Shown here one piece after another: positions 27,401 to 39,528 of a stretch of 64,000 bases of DNA; the first letter of the stretch is position 1; the number at the start of each line of letters is the position of its first letter. The stretch covers positions 372,001 to 436,000 of the forward strand of contig CM066310.1 in assembly GCA_033807695.1 (NCBI GenBank). Direction: 5' to 3'. The translations under genes were made by a program, and so were the position numbers. The DNA is from Daedaleopsis sinensis. Lineage: Eukaryota; Basidiomycota; Agaricomycetes; Polyporales; Polyporaceae. Below the pieces are notes generated by a model. It was not told the origin of the DNA and ran no database searches. It was given only the letters and a program-made list of their open reading frames with translations.

Positions 27401-28841
27401 TCCGGCGAGCGTGAAGTTCTTCGCGCCGCAGGCTGCTGTGCAAGTCTGGACGGTCATCGTAGGATCGTCGTTGAGCTGGGAGAGCATGATTCGGCCATGG
27501 GCATTGTCGCTATAATTATCGCATCTCAGCGGCTGCGGCTTCGGAAGGCAGAATGAGAGAAGACTGACACAAAGCACCCGCCGTAAGTGAAGTTTCCTGC
27601 CAGCTTCTCCTTGACGGGAGACACGTTGATAGGTGCCCCACCGTTGCCGTTGTTGCCGCCGCCGGGCGGTACAGTAGGTGGACCGGGCAGGGTACCAGTG
27701 AAGTTGTAGACCTGTCCGATTACGAGGCTCGTCAGACGACATATCCGACGTGCGTATCTGTCAACTCACGTTGAGGCGGTTCGGGCCACCACACAACTCT
27801 GTGCTATTGCCGCTGCACGGCATGTTGCAATCCGCCGCCGCCGCGGGCGCACCGCCGTTCTGGATCGCGGTGTCGCAGACTGCAGTGGAATGGAAGGCAT
27901 GAGTGATCTTCTCGGTCTATCGCGCATCAGTCAGCAGGACATACAGCACTGAGCGGCGAACTCGACTCCGGCGATGGGGAAGTTGTTCGTGAAACATGCT
28001 TGCGTGCAGCCCTCGACAGTGAAGTTACCGGGTACATTAACACCAACGGAGAGAACGCGGGCGGCGACCGAATCGCTGCAGGCTGATGTCAGGAGCAAAT
28101 CACGACAGATTTGTTCAAGTACTCATGCTTACTTGAAGCAGCCCAGGGATTGCCAATCTCCGACGGAAGGGACAACGATAGGAGGGGGAGGGGGAGCAAC
28201 GCCATTCCAATAGACGCTAAGACGGTCTGAAGGGGTGCGAACCGGTCAGACTCCGAAGCGATAGAAGACCGTGCTGCTTGAGGTACTTACTTCCCGCACC
28301 GCAAACTTCGGTGCTATTACCGGTGCACGGGAAGTTACAGTCGGTCTCCGTCGCATTCGTCCCACCGTTCGCGATCTCGTTGCCGCACCCTGTCAAAATG
28401 AACCCAACATAAGCAAGCGCTCGACTCCAGCAGAGGCCCGGTCGAAATCCGTACAGCACTCCTGAGCGAACTCGAGACCGGCGAAGTTGAACTGCTGCGA
28501 GGAACAGAAGCTGACGCAGGACTCGACCGTCATCCCGGTGGTGTTCACCTGGGACGCGCCGCCGAGAGTGCGCGCGCCCTGATCGCTGCCAGTATCCCTG
28601 TGAGCGTATCACCGCCTGGCGAGGAATGCATACATACGTAAAGCATCCAAGGAAATTGAAAGGCGACTTTGGGATGTTGGGGGTGGTGGGTGACTGTCGG
28701 ACACGTAGCATGGATCCATAGGAGATCTGCATCGAGGACATGATCAGCGTGCGCCGCTCGGGCAAGTATGGAGGGAGAAGGCGGACGTACACTGGGAAGA
28801 GAGAGTGTGAGCACTACTAGGGATGCAGTGAGGGTCGCCAT
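24493..28841 (-). CDS. Secreted copper radical oxidase with four WSC domains
   Basis: Glyoxal-oxidase-type enzyme, expected to oxidise small aldehydes or alcohols and release H2O2 outside the cell. Start at ATG 28841: a short hydrophobic leader ([15 protein letters not shown]) acts as signal peptide. Four consecutive WSC (cysteine-rich, carbohydrate-binding) domains follow, about 28660-28260, 28140-27760, 27740-27190 and 27030-26560, with motifs such as [31 protein letters not shown] and [16 protein letters not shown]. The catalytic beta-propeller has DVFCAGS (cofactor Cys), GRWYPSALV (cross-linked Tyr), [10 protein letters not shown] (axial Tyr and copper His) and [12 protein letters not shown] (second His). 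It ends with a DUF1929-like domain at TAA 24493-24495. About 20 short exons. The layout resembles the CRO3-CRO5 group of white-rot fungi. All copper ligands I can place are present. Confidence 0.9.
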
Positions 28842-31800
28842 CCTCAACGAGCCCAAACTCTTGAAGGGAATGAAGGTGCGCGGTGCCAACTCGACGCGGC
28901 AGGGCCGCTTAAGTAGATGCATCGAACGCTCGAGGAGACGGCATGCATTGCGGCAGGTATGTCACGCAAAGGATCAAAGGGAAGGGAAGATGGTGGTTTC
29001 AGGCGCGACCTCACCATCCGGCAGCATGCCGCCCACCGGTACAACCCATCTGGACCGCGTCGTGCCCTTTTGCATGATTCTGCCCATGTTCGCGCGTTCT
29101 AACGCTGTCGCGAACGCGTGCGGCACCCCTTGTGCCTTCTTTTCGGCTCAATTCTCCACGAAGATCGGAGGTCGAGCTAGGTGCCAGCGATGCAGTCTAA
29201 GAACGCCCCCGTCAGCGGACTATAGAAAACACGGCGCCGCATGTCCCGTCACGACAACGTCAGCGACGTACATTACAGCCCTCAGCATGACAGTGTCGTG
29301 AAGTCAGCGTCGACTGACTGTTCTCTCTGTGAGATCTGGCCGGTCTTGATGCGTCTCGCTAGCGTCTTGCAGCGCCCCCGCCGAACAGGAGAATGCTACG
29401 TGGATGGATATCATGGTCGATTCGGTGATAGTGCGACGGCAGCTGAGATTGGCGATTGGGGAAGACGTCAACTCCCCTGGAGTCGCACGTGGGCCATACT
29501 CTCGAATGGTCTTCGGGTGTGCGCGCAGGGGCCGGTGCGGAGCTACTTCCCCGGCTCCGTTCCCACTGTGGCGCCGCGGAACGGGCCCAGGAACGACAAC
29601 GGGGCTGCTACTTCAAGATCCTCGTCAGATTCGCCAGCCAATCGAGGGACGAACGAAAGGATGCGGTCCGCCCTGGTCCATGACTTGACAATCTTGGCCG
29701 CGCGCGGATCTTGATGCGGTACCACGATACCTATAAAGCCGACGCGCCGGTAAATTATAGAATGCGGGGGTGGGTTTCGAGAGTATTCACCTGCGATTTA
29801 CGATACGTCTGGCCAGGGTGACTGACTGGCTCCTGACAGATCGTCTGCCCGAGTACTTCTTCCGGCCATCAGTAGTCTTCCAAAATTCAGCGATATGGCC
29901 GGGTTGGGGCTTGGCGTTTGACCGAGAAGGGATACCGCCTGGCTGACTGGTCTCCACGAACACCGAGCGGCCTCAACATGGCAATCGCTGTCTGGGTGGC
30001 GGGCAGCAGGTGGGAGTGCAGGGAAGTATCTGCCAACTGGTTTGGCGCCACCATAGGCGGTGCCGGGAGTGTTTGCAGACTTGATATTCTAGGACGCTGT
30101 TGCGGGGATTGGGTGGGAAGGGCGGCCGGGCACGGTGCGGACCCTGTAAAGAGCCAGCGTACTGGAGGCAAAAAATCGCTTCCAGATAGCGAACCGAGAG
30201 GGATTCGGAATGCGTGCGACGCGTTCGCTGTCCATGTCATTCAGCGTTCCGATGCCAAATCCGTCAAGGGCGGCTTTGACATACAGAAGCGTGAGGTGGC
30301 CGAACTCCGCGAAATGGGTGTACAGCGCCGGCAGAGGCCGGAGACGCACCGGCTGGAGGACCTTTACGCATCCATAGGCTGCTGAGTGAGGTGCAATGTG
30401 ACAGCATTACGGAGTTTCGCATCGAGGGGAACATCGCATGGGAAGGCCGTATAGACAGGGAATGGTTCGCGTCCTGGTAATATGAATTCGTGGACTTCTA
30501 AAGTGCGGTGATCGCATGTCGGTCGCTCTGCTGAAGATCTAGAGGGCAGAGAGCTCGCGCGTGGGCTGCGCACAGGGACAACAGTCAGTTGAACATGGGG
30601 GTAGCGCGGGCGAGCGAGAGCGGTGACAGTCGACCGTTCGCATTGGCGCTCCGGATCTTCCTCCAATCTCGGATGCAGTTTGAGCGGAGGATCGTGACAG
30701 ACCGACCTCGCTCGGTATTTGCATCGGTCCAGGCACACGAGCAGAGACTCCCGAGACCACAATGAGCTCCAGAGGTCATCCTCGGCCTCACAGCGACTGT
30801 CAGTGTTTGTATTCGGGCAACAGGGCAGATCGCGTCTATGTCCCTGGGGCGAAGCCGGTGGATTATTCGAAGAGCACAGACGAGCTCGAGTGACACCGGT
30901 CATTCGGCAAGTGGACTTCCCATGATGGCTCGTGCGGACGAGAGGTATAGACTCCGCGAGCAGTCGACAATCGAGGGGTTCCGGTGTATTTTTGGCGAGA
31001 TCACCAGGAGCTACTATCGTTCGACATTGAGACCTGCGAGATGGAGCTTCAGGGGGTTACCCTTCACTTGGCAGCTGTGTATACTGTGGGCGAAACCGCA
31101 TGCGCTGGGGCGAGAATTATAGAGATCATCGATCGCACCGAGTAAAATTGAGAGGGAATTCTCCTTTTAGCGTCTATGCTCTCGGTATTAAAGCCGCCGA
31201 TCAAAGACGCCGCAGGAACAGACGGATCATATAATGGAATGCTGCGATGCACATGAGTACATGCCATGGTGGTTGGATCAGGAATGAGTGCACCGTTGTA
31301 GTGGTCCACAAGGCCCAGGTGGGTCTTCGACCGCATACGGTCGCTCCGTGGACGCGTCTTTTCAGCGCATCGACTAATGTCCGGGGGTGGGCGTGCTGGG
31401 GACTGTCACGGCGTGCCTGTAGAAGCTCATCAAAGAACCACCTCAGGATTAATCAGTGGAGGGAATTTGCTGCATATGATCTGCCAGCTCACTGTCATTG
31501 TCTCATGATCCACCTTCGCCGGTGCTGCGTTCATGGTATCTTGTGATACCGCTGTCGCCTTGAAGTCTGGAAAAATGTCGACCGGTGCAAAAGCAAGAGA
31601 GAGAATGGGAATTTGACCCACCAAACAACTGATATGTCTGTCTGAAACGTGAGCGAGGCAGCGCCGCCGGGCCCGGGGCATGCCCGTGGATTGATACTAT
31701 CATGATGGACTTGACCGTATGCATTGCGGCTTGAAAAGTCAAGAGTACTGAGGGATATTTCTGAGATTATAGTGACAGACAGACGAGTAGAATGATTAGA

Positions 31801-33604
31801 ACGGCAAGGCGCATTAAGCGGAGCACTCCTGAACTCGTTCTAAATATCTAAGTCCGAGTCAGCAAGGGCTGCGACGGTAGATACAAACAGAATCACTCAC
31901 CACTAAATTTCAGAACCTGTCAAATACATCGTTTCTGATCATGATTACGGATCCCATTTCTGTCAGTGAATAGCATGCATATAGTCGTGATGTCAAGCAT
32001 ACAAGCAGTAGTGAGTCCGAATTGGCACCGTGACCAAGTTGAGGCTCTGTACTAGGCGCCAGTCCAGGATAGTCTCTATTTGTGACTGTTTGTAATGTGG
32101 CCAAAGTAACCCCGGGCCGCGACCGCCGATACTACTGCGACCTAAGTACTGCGACCTCTTTCCGTGAATTGGAAACTTCTTCAAGAAGTTGTGCTTATTA
32201 CCGTAAGGACGACCAACGCCTTGATCATATCCCCTTCTCTGGCTGTCTCTGCTGTTTGTTTGGGATATGAGCCATGATACTTAGTCCCTTCAATTTCTTT
32301 GAACCGAAAACGTGCTGGCATTCAAGTCCGGTGAGCGAGTCCGCGAATGAATGAACTTGTGGAAAAAGCAAGAGAATCTGGTCTAGAAGGTGCTGGTTCT
32401 TTGACTATGACACTTTGCTAAGGAGCTAATTAAACTGTAGGGCAGCTGGTCGTGCTCGACTACTACAATGAGCATCCGAGTCGGCTCCTCCATGACCTAC
32501 TCCTGATGGCATTTGACCACATCCTCTGCGCCGACGACGGACGGCACCATCCCGGTACCTCTGGGGAGACCAGGCGGGATCTCCTGACCGTGGATGTCGT
32601 CCACGCTCAGTCAGTGGGTACGACACTGTCGCGGGGGCGGAACGGCACTAGCGTTTCTCTGATCGCGCATTCGGGATCAAGGGCGTTGTCGCGGGGAAGA
32701 CTGGGACGCGATCATGAAGCGTTCTCCGTCTCAATGCGAGGACTACGTACCAGACGCTGGGTGAACTGGGCGACCCGAGACTCAGACGACCGCGCAACGA
32801 GACGAGGAAGCTTGACAGCCGCAATACTCTGCTCGAAGCGTTTCCCGCCAACAGGAGAGGGCGTTGGCAAGACTACATACTTCAAAAGGTAGGGTGCCAC
32901 CCAAGTGCCACTTGCGATTCTCTGCGATTGTGTTCACTGACTCCTCTCGGCAATCGGCGTCAACAAAGCTGGCTTAATGGATGTCTCAGAAAGGTTAAAA
33001 GTACGGGAGCGCAAGGTCCGCCGGCACCTTGAGCAATCGGAATGGTCGATCAAGGGGGTGATGAGAATCGGGCGCAGACCAGATGCCGATATGCCAAGTG
33101 TACATCATGCGGCGGTTATCTAGCAGTGAGCACTGTACATCATGCACCTTTTCCAAACCCACTTGCATATCATTGGCTTGAGCTTGCATGCTAGATTATA
33201 CTCAATATCGAACCTTGTTCAAGGTTATGCTTGGATTTGTGTCGCACAGGTGCTGCGGAAACGGAGCTTCTCAGCTCGAAGACTTACGGCATTTACATCA
33301 GCAACGTCTGTCGGGCAACTCCTACCCATCTCCTCCCATCTGGAGATATATGATTTTGCCTCACGAGCACACTAGTAATGTTGACATGCTCACTAAGTAT
33401 CCGTGCTATACGTACCGCATGAATACGAAACCGAGGACCGGTCAAAATAAATAGCGATTTGTGGGGGTTTCAGACCGGTGGGCACATTCCGCAGATCTAC
33501 CCAAACCCTAGGCTACCCCAGGTTTACCCCGAGCGCAAAGCTTGAAGCTTAAAGCCTCTCAACATGGCCGACTACCTATCATCATCTATGATGACAGTGT
33601 CTCG
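28842..33604. other. Long gene-poor region
   Basis: About 4.8 kb in which I cannot support a gene. Minus-strand ORFs at 30089-30349 and 30364-30903 lie head to tail and read naturally in places (EVHEFILPGREPFPVY, VTLHLTQQPMDA), perhaps a decayed F-box-type or other gene, but no domain is recognisable. A plus-strand ORF at 32452-32892 begins with LDYYNEHPSRLLHDLLLMAF and then loses protein-like character. No terminal repeats, reverse-transcriptase or transposase motifs were found. A short AAGCTTGAAGCTT repeat lies at about 33538-33556. Confidence 0.35.
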
Positions 33605-35773
33605 TCAACACACACCGAATGCCTCCGTGACGTTTGAGTCCCGCGGAATGAGCTTCACGAGGAACGGTACAGGTGATCGTCCGGATACGCCGTCGTATTC
33701 CTTAAGGTCAATCGGGTCCCCGGAGATGGACTGGATGTTGAACGCCCAGAGCATCGTCGCGAGGCCGAGGAAAATCTCCTTCTCTGCAAGGATAACCCCC
33801 GGGCAGATACGGCGCCTGTGCGATTCGATTCCGAAGGAGGGAGAGACAGGAAATAAGGAAAATGTCTCAGATAGAATGCCAGGATATAGAGGAGGAAGGC
33901 ACGAACCCGATGCCGAATGACCAGTGGTCGCGTTCCATCGGGTCCGCGAGATGGGCTGATTCCGCCGAGGCGAGGTTGTCGTCGAGGTACCTCTCGGGCT
34001 GCGAAGGAAATCAGCTCGGTCGGAGGGTGATTCTTGAGGTGCAACTCACGTTGAAAGTGTAGGGATCAGGGTGGCGGATTGGGTCGCGGTGCAAAGTCCA
34101 CTGTCGACACCCCGTCAGATGTCAGGACTTCACTTAATGATGCATTTAACTGACCGTGTTTGCAATCACGACCGTGCCCTTGGGAATATAGTAGCCGTGG
34201 TACGCAAAATCGTCCGTGCTGTAGTGGGGAGTGCCGAGCCAGAAGGGATTGTGGAAGCGGGCGACCTCCTACACATATCGGCGTGCTCAGATAACCTGTG
34301 TTTACAAATGGCATATGATCACTAACCTTGGCGATGGCACGGATGTACGGGAGGTTCTGCTCGTCCTCCTCATTGGGGAGGCGGTCCCGGCCGACGACAC
34401 GGTCGAGCTCCGCCTGGGCCTTCTCCTGGATGTCGGGACAATCCGCAATGTGAGCGGCGAACCATTGCTGGATTGACGCAGTCTATCCAGCGCCCGGAAG
34501 CAAAGAAGAACAGAAAAGGATATGTTGAAATCACACAGGACAGTGAGTAGATGTTCTGTAGCAGTGCATCGGGTCACACGGGCACATACCGTTTCTACAC
34601 CCCCTATGATGAGCGTTCCGCACATGATGATCACGTCAAGGTCGTCCAGACCCTCCGCATCTCGTGTGAGAATGAGAGTTTTGGCCAAGCAGTCGGGTAC
34701 GTGGTCTCCACGATCGAGGCGCGCCTCCATATCCTTCAAAAAAGGGATGTTGAAGTTCAGGATGTCTTGATGGAGCTTCCTCGCACGCGTCGTCATCCGG
34801 TTAGGGAAGTACTGCATGAAGGGCAGGAAGTCCACAATATTCGAGATGGAACCGGTCGTGTTCCTGTGCGACCGTGATCGAGAATATTAAGGGATAGTAA
34901 GTCTCACGCCATGAGAGAAAAGATCACTGGCGCAGCACCGAACGCAGATGACAGAATGGTACTCACATAAATTCACGAGAGATGCGGAGGACTTCTGGCA
35001 CAATGGGGTCACTCATCGACTCGGTCCGAGTGCCGTAGATGAGCATGAGGATGTTGTTGAGTGCCGAACGACTGGCGTATGGCGACGGGTTGATCGGGCT
35101 CTCACCCGCCTTGCCGTCGACGAGGAGGGTGCGTACCATCTCGCGTGCCTCGTGCTCGATCGCCTGTCCGTAGTTCATGACAGCCCTGGCAGTAAGGAGC
35201 TTTGCGGCGATGCGTCGGTGTTTTCGCCTGGGATATAGCGCATTTAACAAATGTAGAACCTGGGATCAGATGACAGAATGGGCGTACCAAACTTCGTTGT
35301 AACCGGAGCCCGTGATCCCGCGGTGGACGAGGATCGTCTGAACTTTGATGAACATCTCCTTGCGGGATGAGAAGATGGAGCCATTCCTGACGAGGATGTC
35401 TTTCACGACGTGGGGTTCCGAGAGGATGACGAACTGTTGGTTGCCGATCATGAATGAGTAGATCGGTCCGAATTTCTTCGCCCATCGGTCCAAGCTGAGC
35501 TCGGGATATTTCTTGAGGTAGGTGAACATTCCTGAACGAGGAGTGCGCGGGCAATCAGCGCAAACGACGGGCGCGGGAACCAAAACGGAACAAACCGAGG
35601 ATAGGAAGGCCCTTCGGCCCTGGGGGAACTACGTTACCCGCTTTGTCCCTAGGAGCCTTGCGAGCGAGCAAAAGAGCGACAGCGACGCCACATACAACGG
35701 TGACGAGTCTAGAGAACGAATATGCAATGTCTGTATGCAAAGCAAATGTCAAAAGGGAGAGTGTGGCAGACAT
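33605..35773 (-). CDS. Cytochrome P450 monooxygenase
   Basis: Membrane-bound haem-thiolate oxygenase of the large basidiomycete P450 set. The start at ATG 35773 gives an N-terminal hydrophobic anchor (VTVVCGVAVALLLARK) followed by the proline hinge VVPPGPKGLPILG; an upstream in-frame ATG at 35860 would add 29 residues without clear purpose. Exons interrupted by about eight short introns give KKYPELSLDRWAKKFGPIYS, helix C WRKHRRIAAKLL, helix I IIGGVETTASIQQW, the ExxR motif (AKEVARF), the PERF-like NPERYLDD, and the haem-binding loop WSFGIGRRICPGVILAE with the cysteine ligand. Stop TGA at 33605-33607. All conserved residues are present. A decayed relative lies at 46.8 kb. The layout resembles CYP5144/CYP5150-type agaricomycete P450s, but I cannot assign a subfamily. 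Confidence 0.92.
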
Positions 35774-37198
35774 GGCTGAAAGAGACGTGAGGCGAAGAGT
35801 GAATGAGAATCGCTGTTGTGCTGGCTTTTGAACGATCTGCCGTGCGGAACATGGAGACATAGTATCGCAACGCGAACGATTAACTGTCGGCTAGAAGCAC
35901 AGTCTGAATTGAATGCGCAGAGGCTGCCGTACTCGCATGCATCCGATGGGTGTGCGCGTTAGTGCTCATCCGACTTCGGGTATGTGACCTTAGATGACTC
36001 AGTAATTGTGTTTTGCACGCAGCCTGAGGTGGAGGGTGACTATCAAGCCATCGCCTGACCCTGGAATCCTAGTGCATACTCACAACCTGGAAGTTTCAGA
36101 GAGGTACACCTTGTGAGCTCATGGGTGAAAACTTCAAGTCTCCCTTACCCGGTCGGAAACAATTAGTTTGATCACAGAGTTCGGATGTGACGTGGATCCT
36201 GGGATTGGGACACGATACTTGTGTCTCCCGATGACAGCCTGCGGCTCGCTACACCCAGCGCTGTCTCGTGGGCAACCCTGGGGTGAACGAAGACACGAGT
36301 CATTGGCATCATGATCACTAAGATGCGAGGACAAATGCACTCACGTTCTCGTTTGAGACCGGAGGTAGCTACTACTACGTTTGCGTAGAGGTTCCCAGGG
36401 AGGATCAGCTGAATCACGGACACGACTTCCGAGTGACAACTCTGCTTGTGATCCTCGGCCTTGAGCGTCTCATTCTACCACGATTCATGAGTTGAAAGCC
36501 TTGCGCAAAGCGGCATACTGGGTCCGCGGCCGGCGTCACGGTCACCCTATACTAGCTTTGCTAGACTTCTCGTATGACTCGGATTCGACGATCCAAGGCT
36601 GGCACATAACACAGAAGAAACAGCCAGCCTACAGGCAAAGGGTCTGTTAGCATCGCTGGCCGCCTGAGTCACCAAACAATACCGTTCTGTAGTTGCTCCT
36701 CCGAGTCCTCGATAAATCACCAGGTGTATATACCCGAGTCACTGAGCACTCAGTTTTACTAGTGGCGAGATACATAATGATTTTACGCTGTATGAGCCGC
36801 TGTATGCGTGGTTAGAGAAGCTGAGAGAAGCCCAGTGAGACTCAAGAGAGGTCACCGGTCAAGGAAGGTCATAGTCTCGGCTCCAGACGTTATAGAGGCT
36901 CACCCTGCGCTCACAAAGCCCTCGCGTTGCTCGGGCGGGAGGAGCAAGTGATTGTCCAATCAGAGTCTTGGGTTGGATCCAGAAATTTCGCACGAGCTAG
37001 CCATTGCCGCGCCTAGCGCCGTCCCGCGCGCTTTTAAACTTTGCCAAACAAATATTCACTCCGACCACGACGATTCACTTCATCAGAGTCACAAAGTCGA
37101 CGCTATTGGTTAATCCTGACGATTAGACCCGCCGAGCTCACGCACACACTGACCTAGAGATCGCCGTTATATCACACCTTTGCAATTCCCTAACTGGC
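35774..37198. other. Intergenic
   Basis: No gene is supported between the P450 start and the F-box relic. The sequence is rich in short stop-dense frames. Confidence 0.45.
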
Positions 37199-38627
37199 AT
37201 GAACGAATCGGATATCCCTGCCACCTATCGGCGCAACAATGACGTACTCCCACTCATCTTCTCTAAGATCGACTTAAGCTACCCTACTACGGCTTCGAAA
37301 GATGCGTGTAGGGCATGGGCTAGTGCAGCATTGGTGTGCAAGGCCTGGTCGGAGCTTGCTTGTGGCAAAGCTCTGTGGAGATATATGCCAGATACTACTG
37401 TACGGTATTCTCGCATTTCTGCCAGATGCAAGCAAACGGGGGTCATCTGATGAATACTTCAGAAAGGCCTGTGTTGAACGTCTTGCTCTCGGTAGCTCCA
37501 CCACTTATATCCGTCGATTTGTTGCAGATCATCGAAGAGAGGCGGTGGAAGTCTTCAATTACATGGACGCGTTTCCTCCACTGTGCTGCTCGTATCCGTG
37601 AAGTTTTCGATTGGAATGTGAGGACCGCAGAGGCCAAGCCTCTCTTCCAACTCGTCCACTACGACGGCGGTATAACTGTACTCCCGTTCCTGATTCGACT
37701 AGGCTGGTGGGAATCTCCTCACACCCTCGGTCTCCTTTGTACCATTTCTTCTCCGTCGCTCAGGGTGCTCAAATACTTTCCTAACAACGGCGTGTCCCAA
37801 GCGCAGGCCGACGAGACTCTGAAGTATCTGGCTGCTACTGTGGGCTCTTCTCTCTCTTCCATGACAACCACGCACCATCATCGCTTGTCTCCTGGGGTCA
37901 CAATGCTCACAAACTTGCGTCATTTCGCCTGTCCTTGACTCCTTAGATATCAAAATTGAGTCAGGCCGGGCCACACACATTACCGGCACTTGGACCTTGA
38001 GCTGCGACATGAAGTTACATGCGCCATCTTCGACAGAAGTCTTCGTATAATCGCCATCTACTTCATTGGCTGCGGAGGGAATACACGCAGCACCTCGCAG
38101 ATCATGCCAAAGCATACATCAATGACATATGTCTTCGAGCCCCTCCTGTCTCTCCCACAGCTTGAACACGTCGATATCAAGTACAGCTGGATGTCGTGTC
38201 TCGCCGACGACGACGTCCTTTCGTTCGCACGAGCGTGGCCGCTCGTCAAGTTTCTTGTCCTCAATGTTTATGACTACGTCGAAAAATACCCCACCCACTG
38301 GTCAGTCGGCACTGTCGCACTTGGTGCGACATGGGCAACGTCTCTTGCACCTCACGCTCGGGATGCCACTCGATATCCAGGCTCCGCTCGAGCTCCCCGG
38401 GAGCTCCGATGATCTCACCTCCCGTTCGCATCCTCTTGTGTCCCTCCAACTCCAGTTCTCAACCTGGGATGTCGAAGAATATTTTACCCGAGGAGCTTGC
38501 GCGGCTGCTTGACGATCTCTTTCCGAATCTCCTCCTGAGTGAGCGCAGCCAAGGCAAGCTCTCCACAGATCGCGCGGGTCTGCGTACAGCCGTAATGAAG
38601 ATGCTGGAAGAGATAGAAGCACCATAG
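37199..38627 (+). pseudogene. F-box-like protein relic (copy 1), frame broken
   Basis: The start MNESDIPATYRRNNDVLPLI with IFSKIDLSYP and WASAALVCKAWSELACGKALWRYMP is the N-terminal F-box-like module common in agaricomycetes. Homology-like sequence then jumps frame twice: ILLYGILAFLPDASKRG is in one frame and ISVDLLQIIEERRWKSS then WTRFLHCAARIREVFDW in another. Later segments LPQLEHVDIKYSWMS, DDDVLSFARAWPLVKFLVL and the usual C-terminal block PEELARLLDDLFPNLLL again change frame. Introns could explain one or two of these changes, but the early ones fall inside a continuous domain without good splice sites. I therefore call it a pseudogene, though a heavily spliced gene remains possible. These proteins normally act as SCF substrate adaptors. 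Confidence 0.6.
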
Positions 38628-38779
38628 GAGGAAAGACGAGTTGGGCGACGTCAATGCAAACCCCGGTAGCGTCCGTACACGCAGTAGAGCGACATGCCAC
38701 CATTCGGACCGTCTCATACACTGTCATGCACTAAGGGAGACATTGCAGAGTGTGTTCTGCCTCGCCGGTCCTGGAGTAA

Positions 38780-39480
38780 CTCTCCTGCCAGGTCGAGGGT
38801 TTCACGCGTTTCCAAGGCTTCATTGAGAACCAAGCTCATCTCCATCAGCTGCACGTCTCATCAACACACCCACCCGATTCGCCAGCTTCCTCTCAAGCTT
38901 CGCACACCCCTTCAAGTTCTTGATATCCTGCCGATCGAGATCACGGCTCAAAAGTCAGACCACACACCCGACAAGTACTTGAACCACGAGTTGCTGGATG
39001 AGGTTGCGTCCATCGTCCTCGCGACGAGTTTTCGTACAATCATCAATGCCGGCGGCGGCGGATACACACGGAATACCGGTTCTATAGCTCTCATACGTAT
39101 ACGTCCTCCAGGCACTCCCGGAGTCCGTCGCTCTCCCGACTGCAACACTTCGACGTCAAATATCGCTGCCTTCGAGCTCGCCATCGACATCCTCTACCAT
39201 ACCGGAGGGCCCCTCCCCACCCAGTCGGCGCTATCGCACGTGGCGCGGCCCTGTTTGCGCCTCGCTTTCAAGCTGCCGCACCACATCGCTGCGCCGCGGG
39301 GTGCACCCGCGAGCCACGACGCGCTGGTACTTGCTCTCAGGTTCCTCTTGTCGTATATCTTCTCCTGAGACGTCGAGCAGACTCGGCCAGCGAGGCTTGC
39401 GCAACTGCCTGCCTGACGGACTCTTCCTGGACCTCGTCCTCACCGAGTGCAAGCAAGATGTGCTTCTGCGGTGCTGCGTA
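38780..39480 (+). pseudogene. F-box-like protein relic (copy 2), C-terminal fragment
   Basis: A second, more decayed copy just downstream of copy 1. TSFRTIINAGGGGYTRNTGS parallels LRIIAIYFIGCGGNTRSTSQ of copy 1, and RLQHFDVKYRC (in another frame at about 39140) parallels LEHVDIKYSWMS. LPDGLFLDLVLTECKQD near 39410 may correspond to the C-terminal block. No F-box start is visible. Tandem duplication followed by decay is the simplest reading. Confidence 0.45.
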
Positions 39481-39495
39481 CAAACTTGGTGAAGT

Positions 39496-39528
39496 GGGGA
39501 CGGGGACGGGGACGGGGATGGGGACGGG
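39496..39528 (+). repeat. GGGGAC hexanucleotide repeat
   Basis: About five units of GGGGAC with one A-to-T variant, G-rich on the plus strand and able in principle to form a G-quadruplex. It lies at the end of the second F-box relic. Confidence 0.7.

Noticed and set aside
29543..29725. Minus-strand 60-codon ORF (MVPHQDPRAAKIVKSW...)
   Set aside because: Reads naturally but has no splice partner, domain or promoter evidence.
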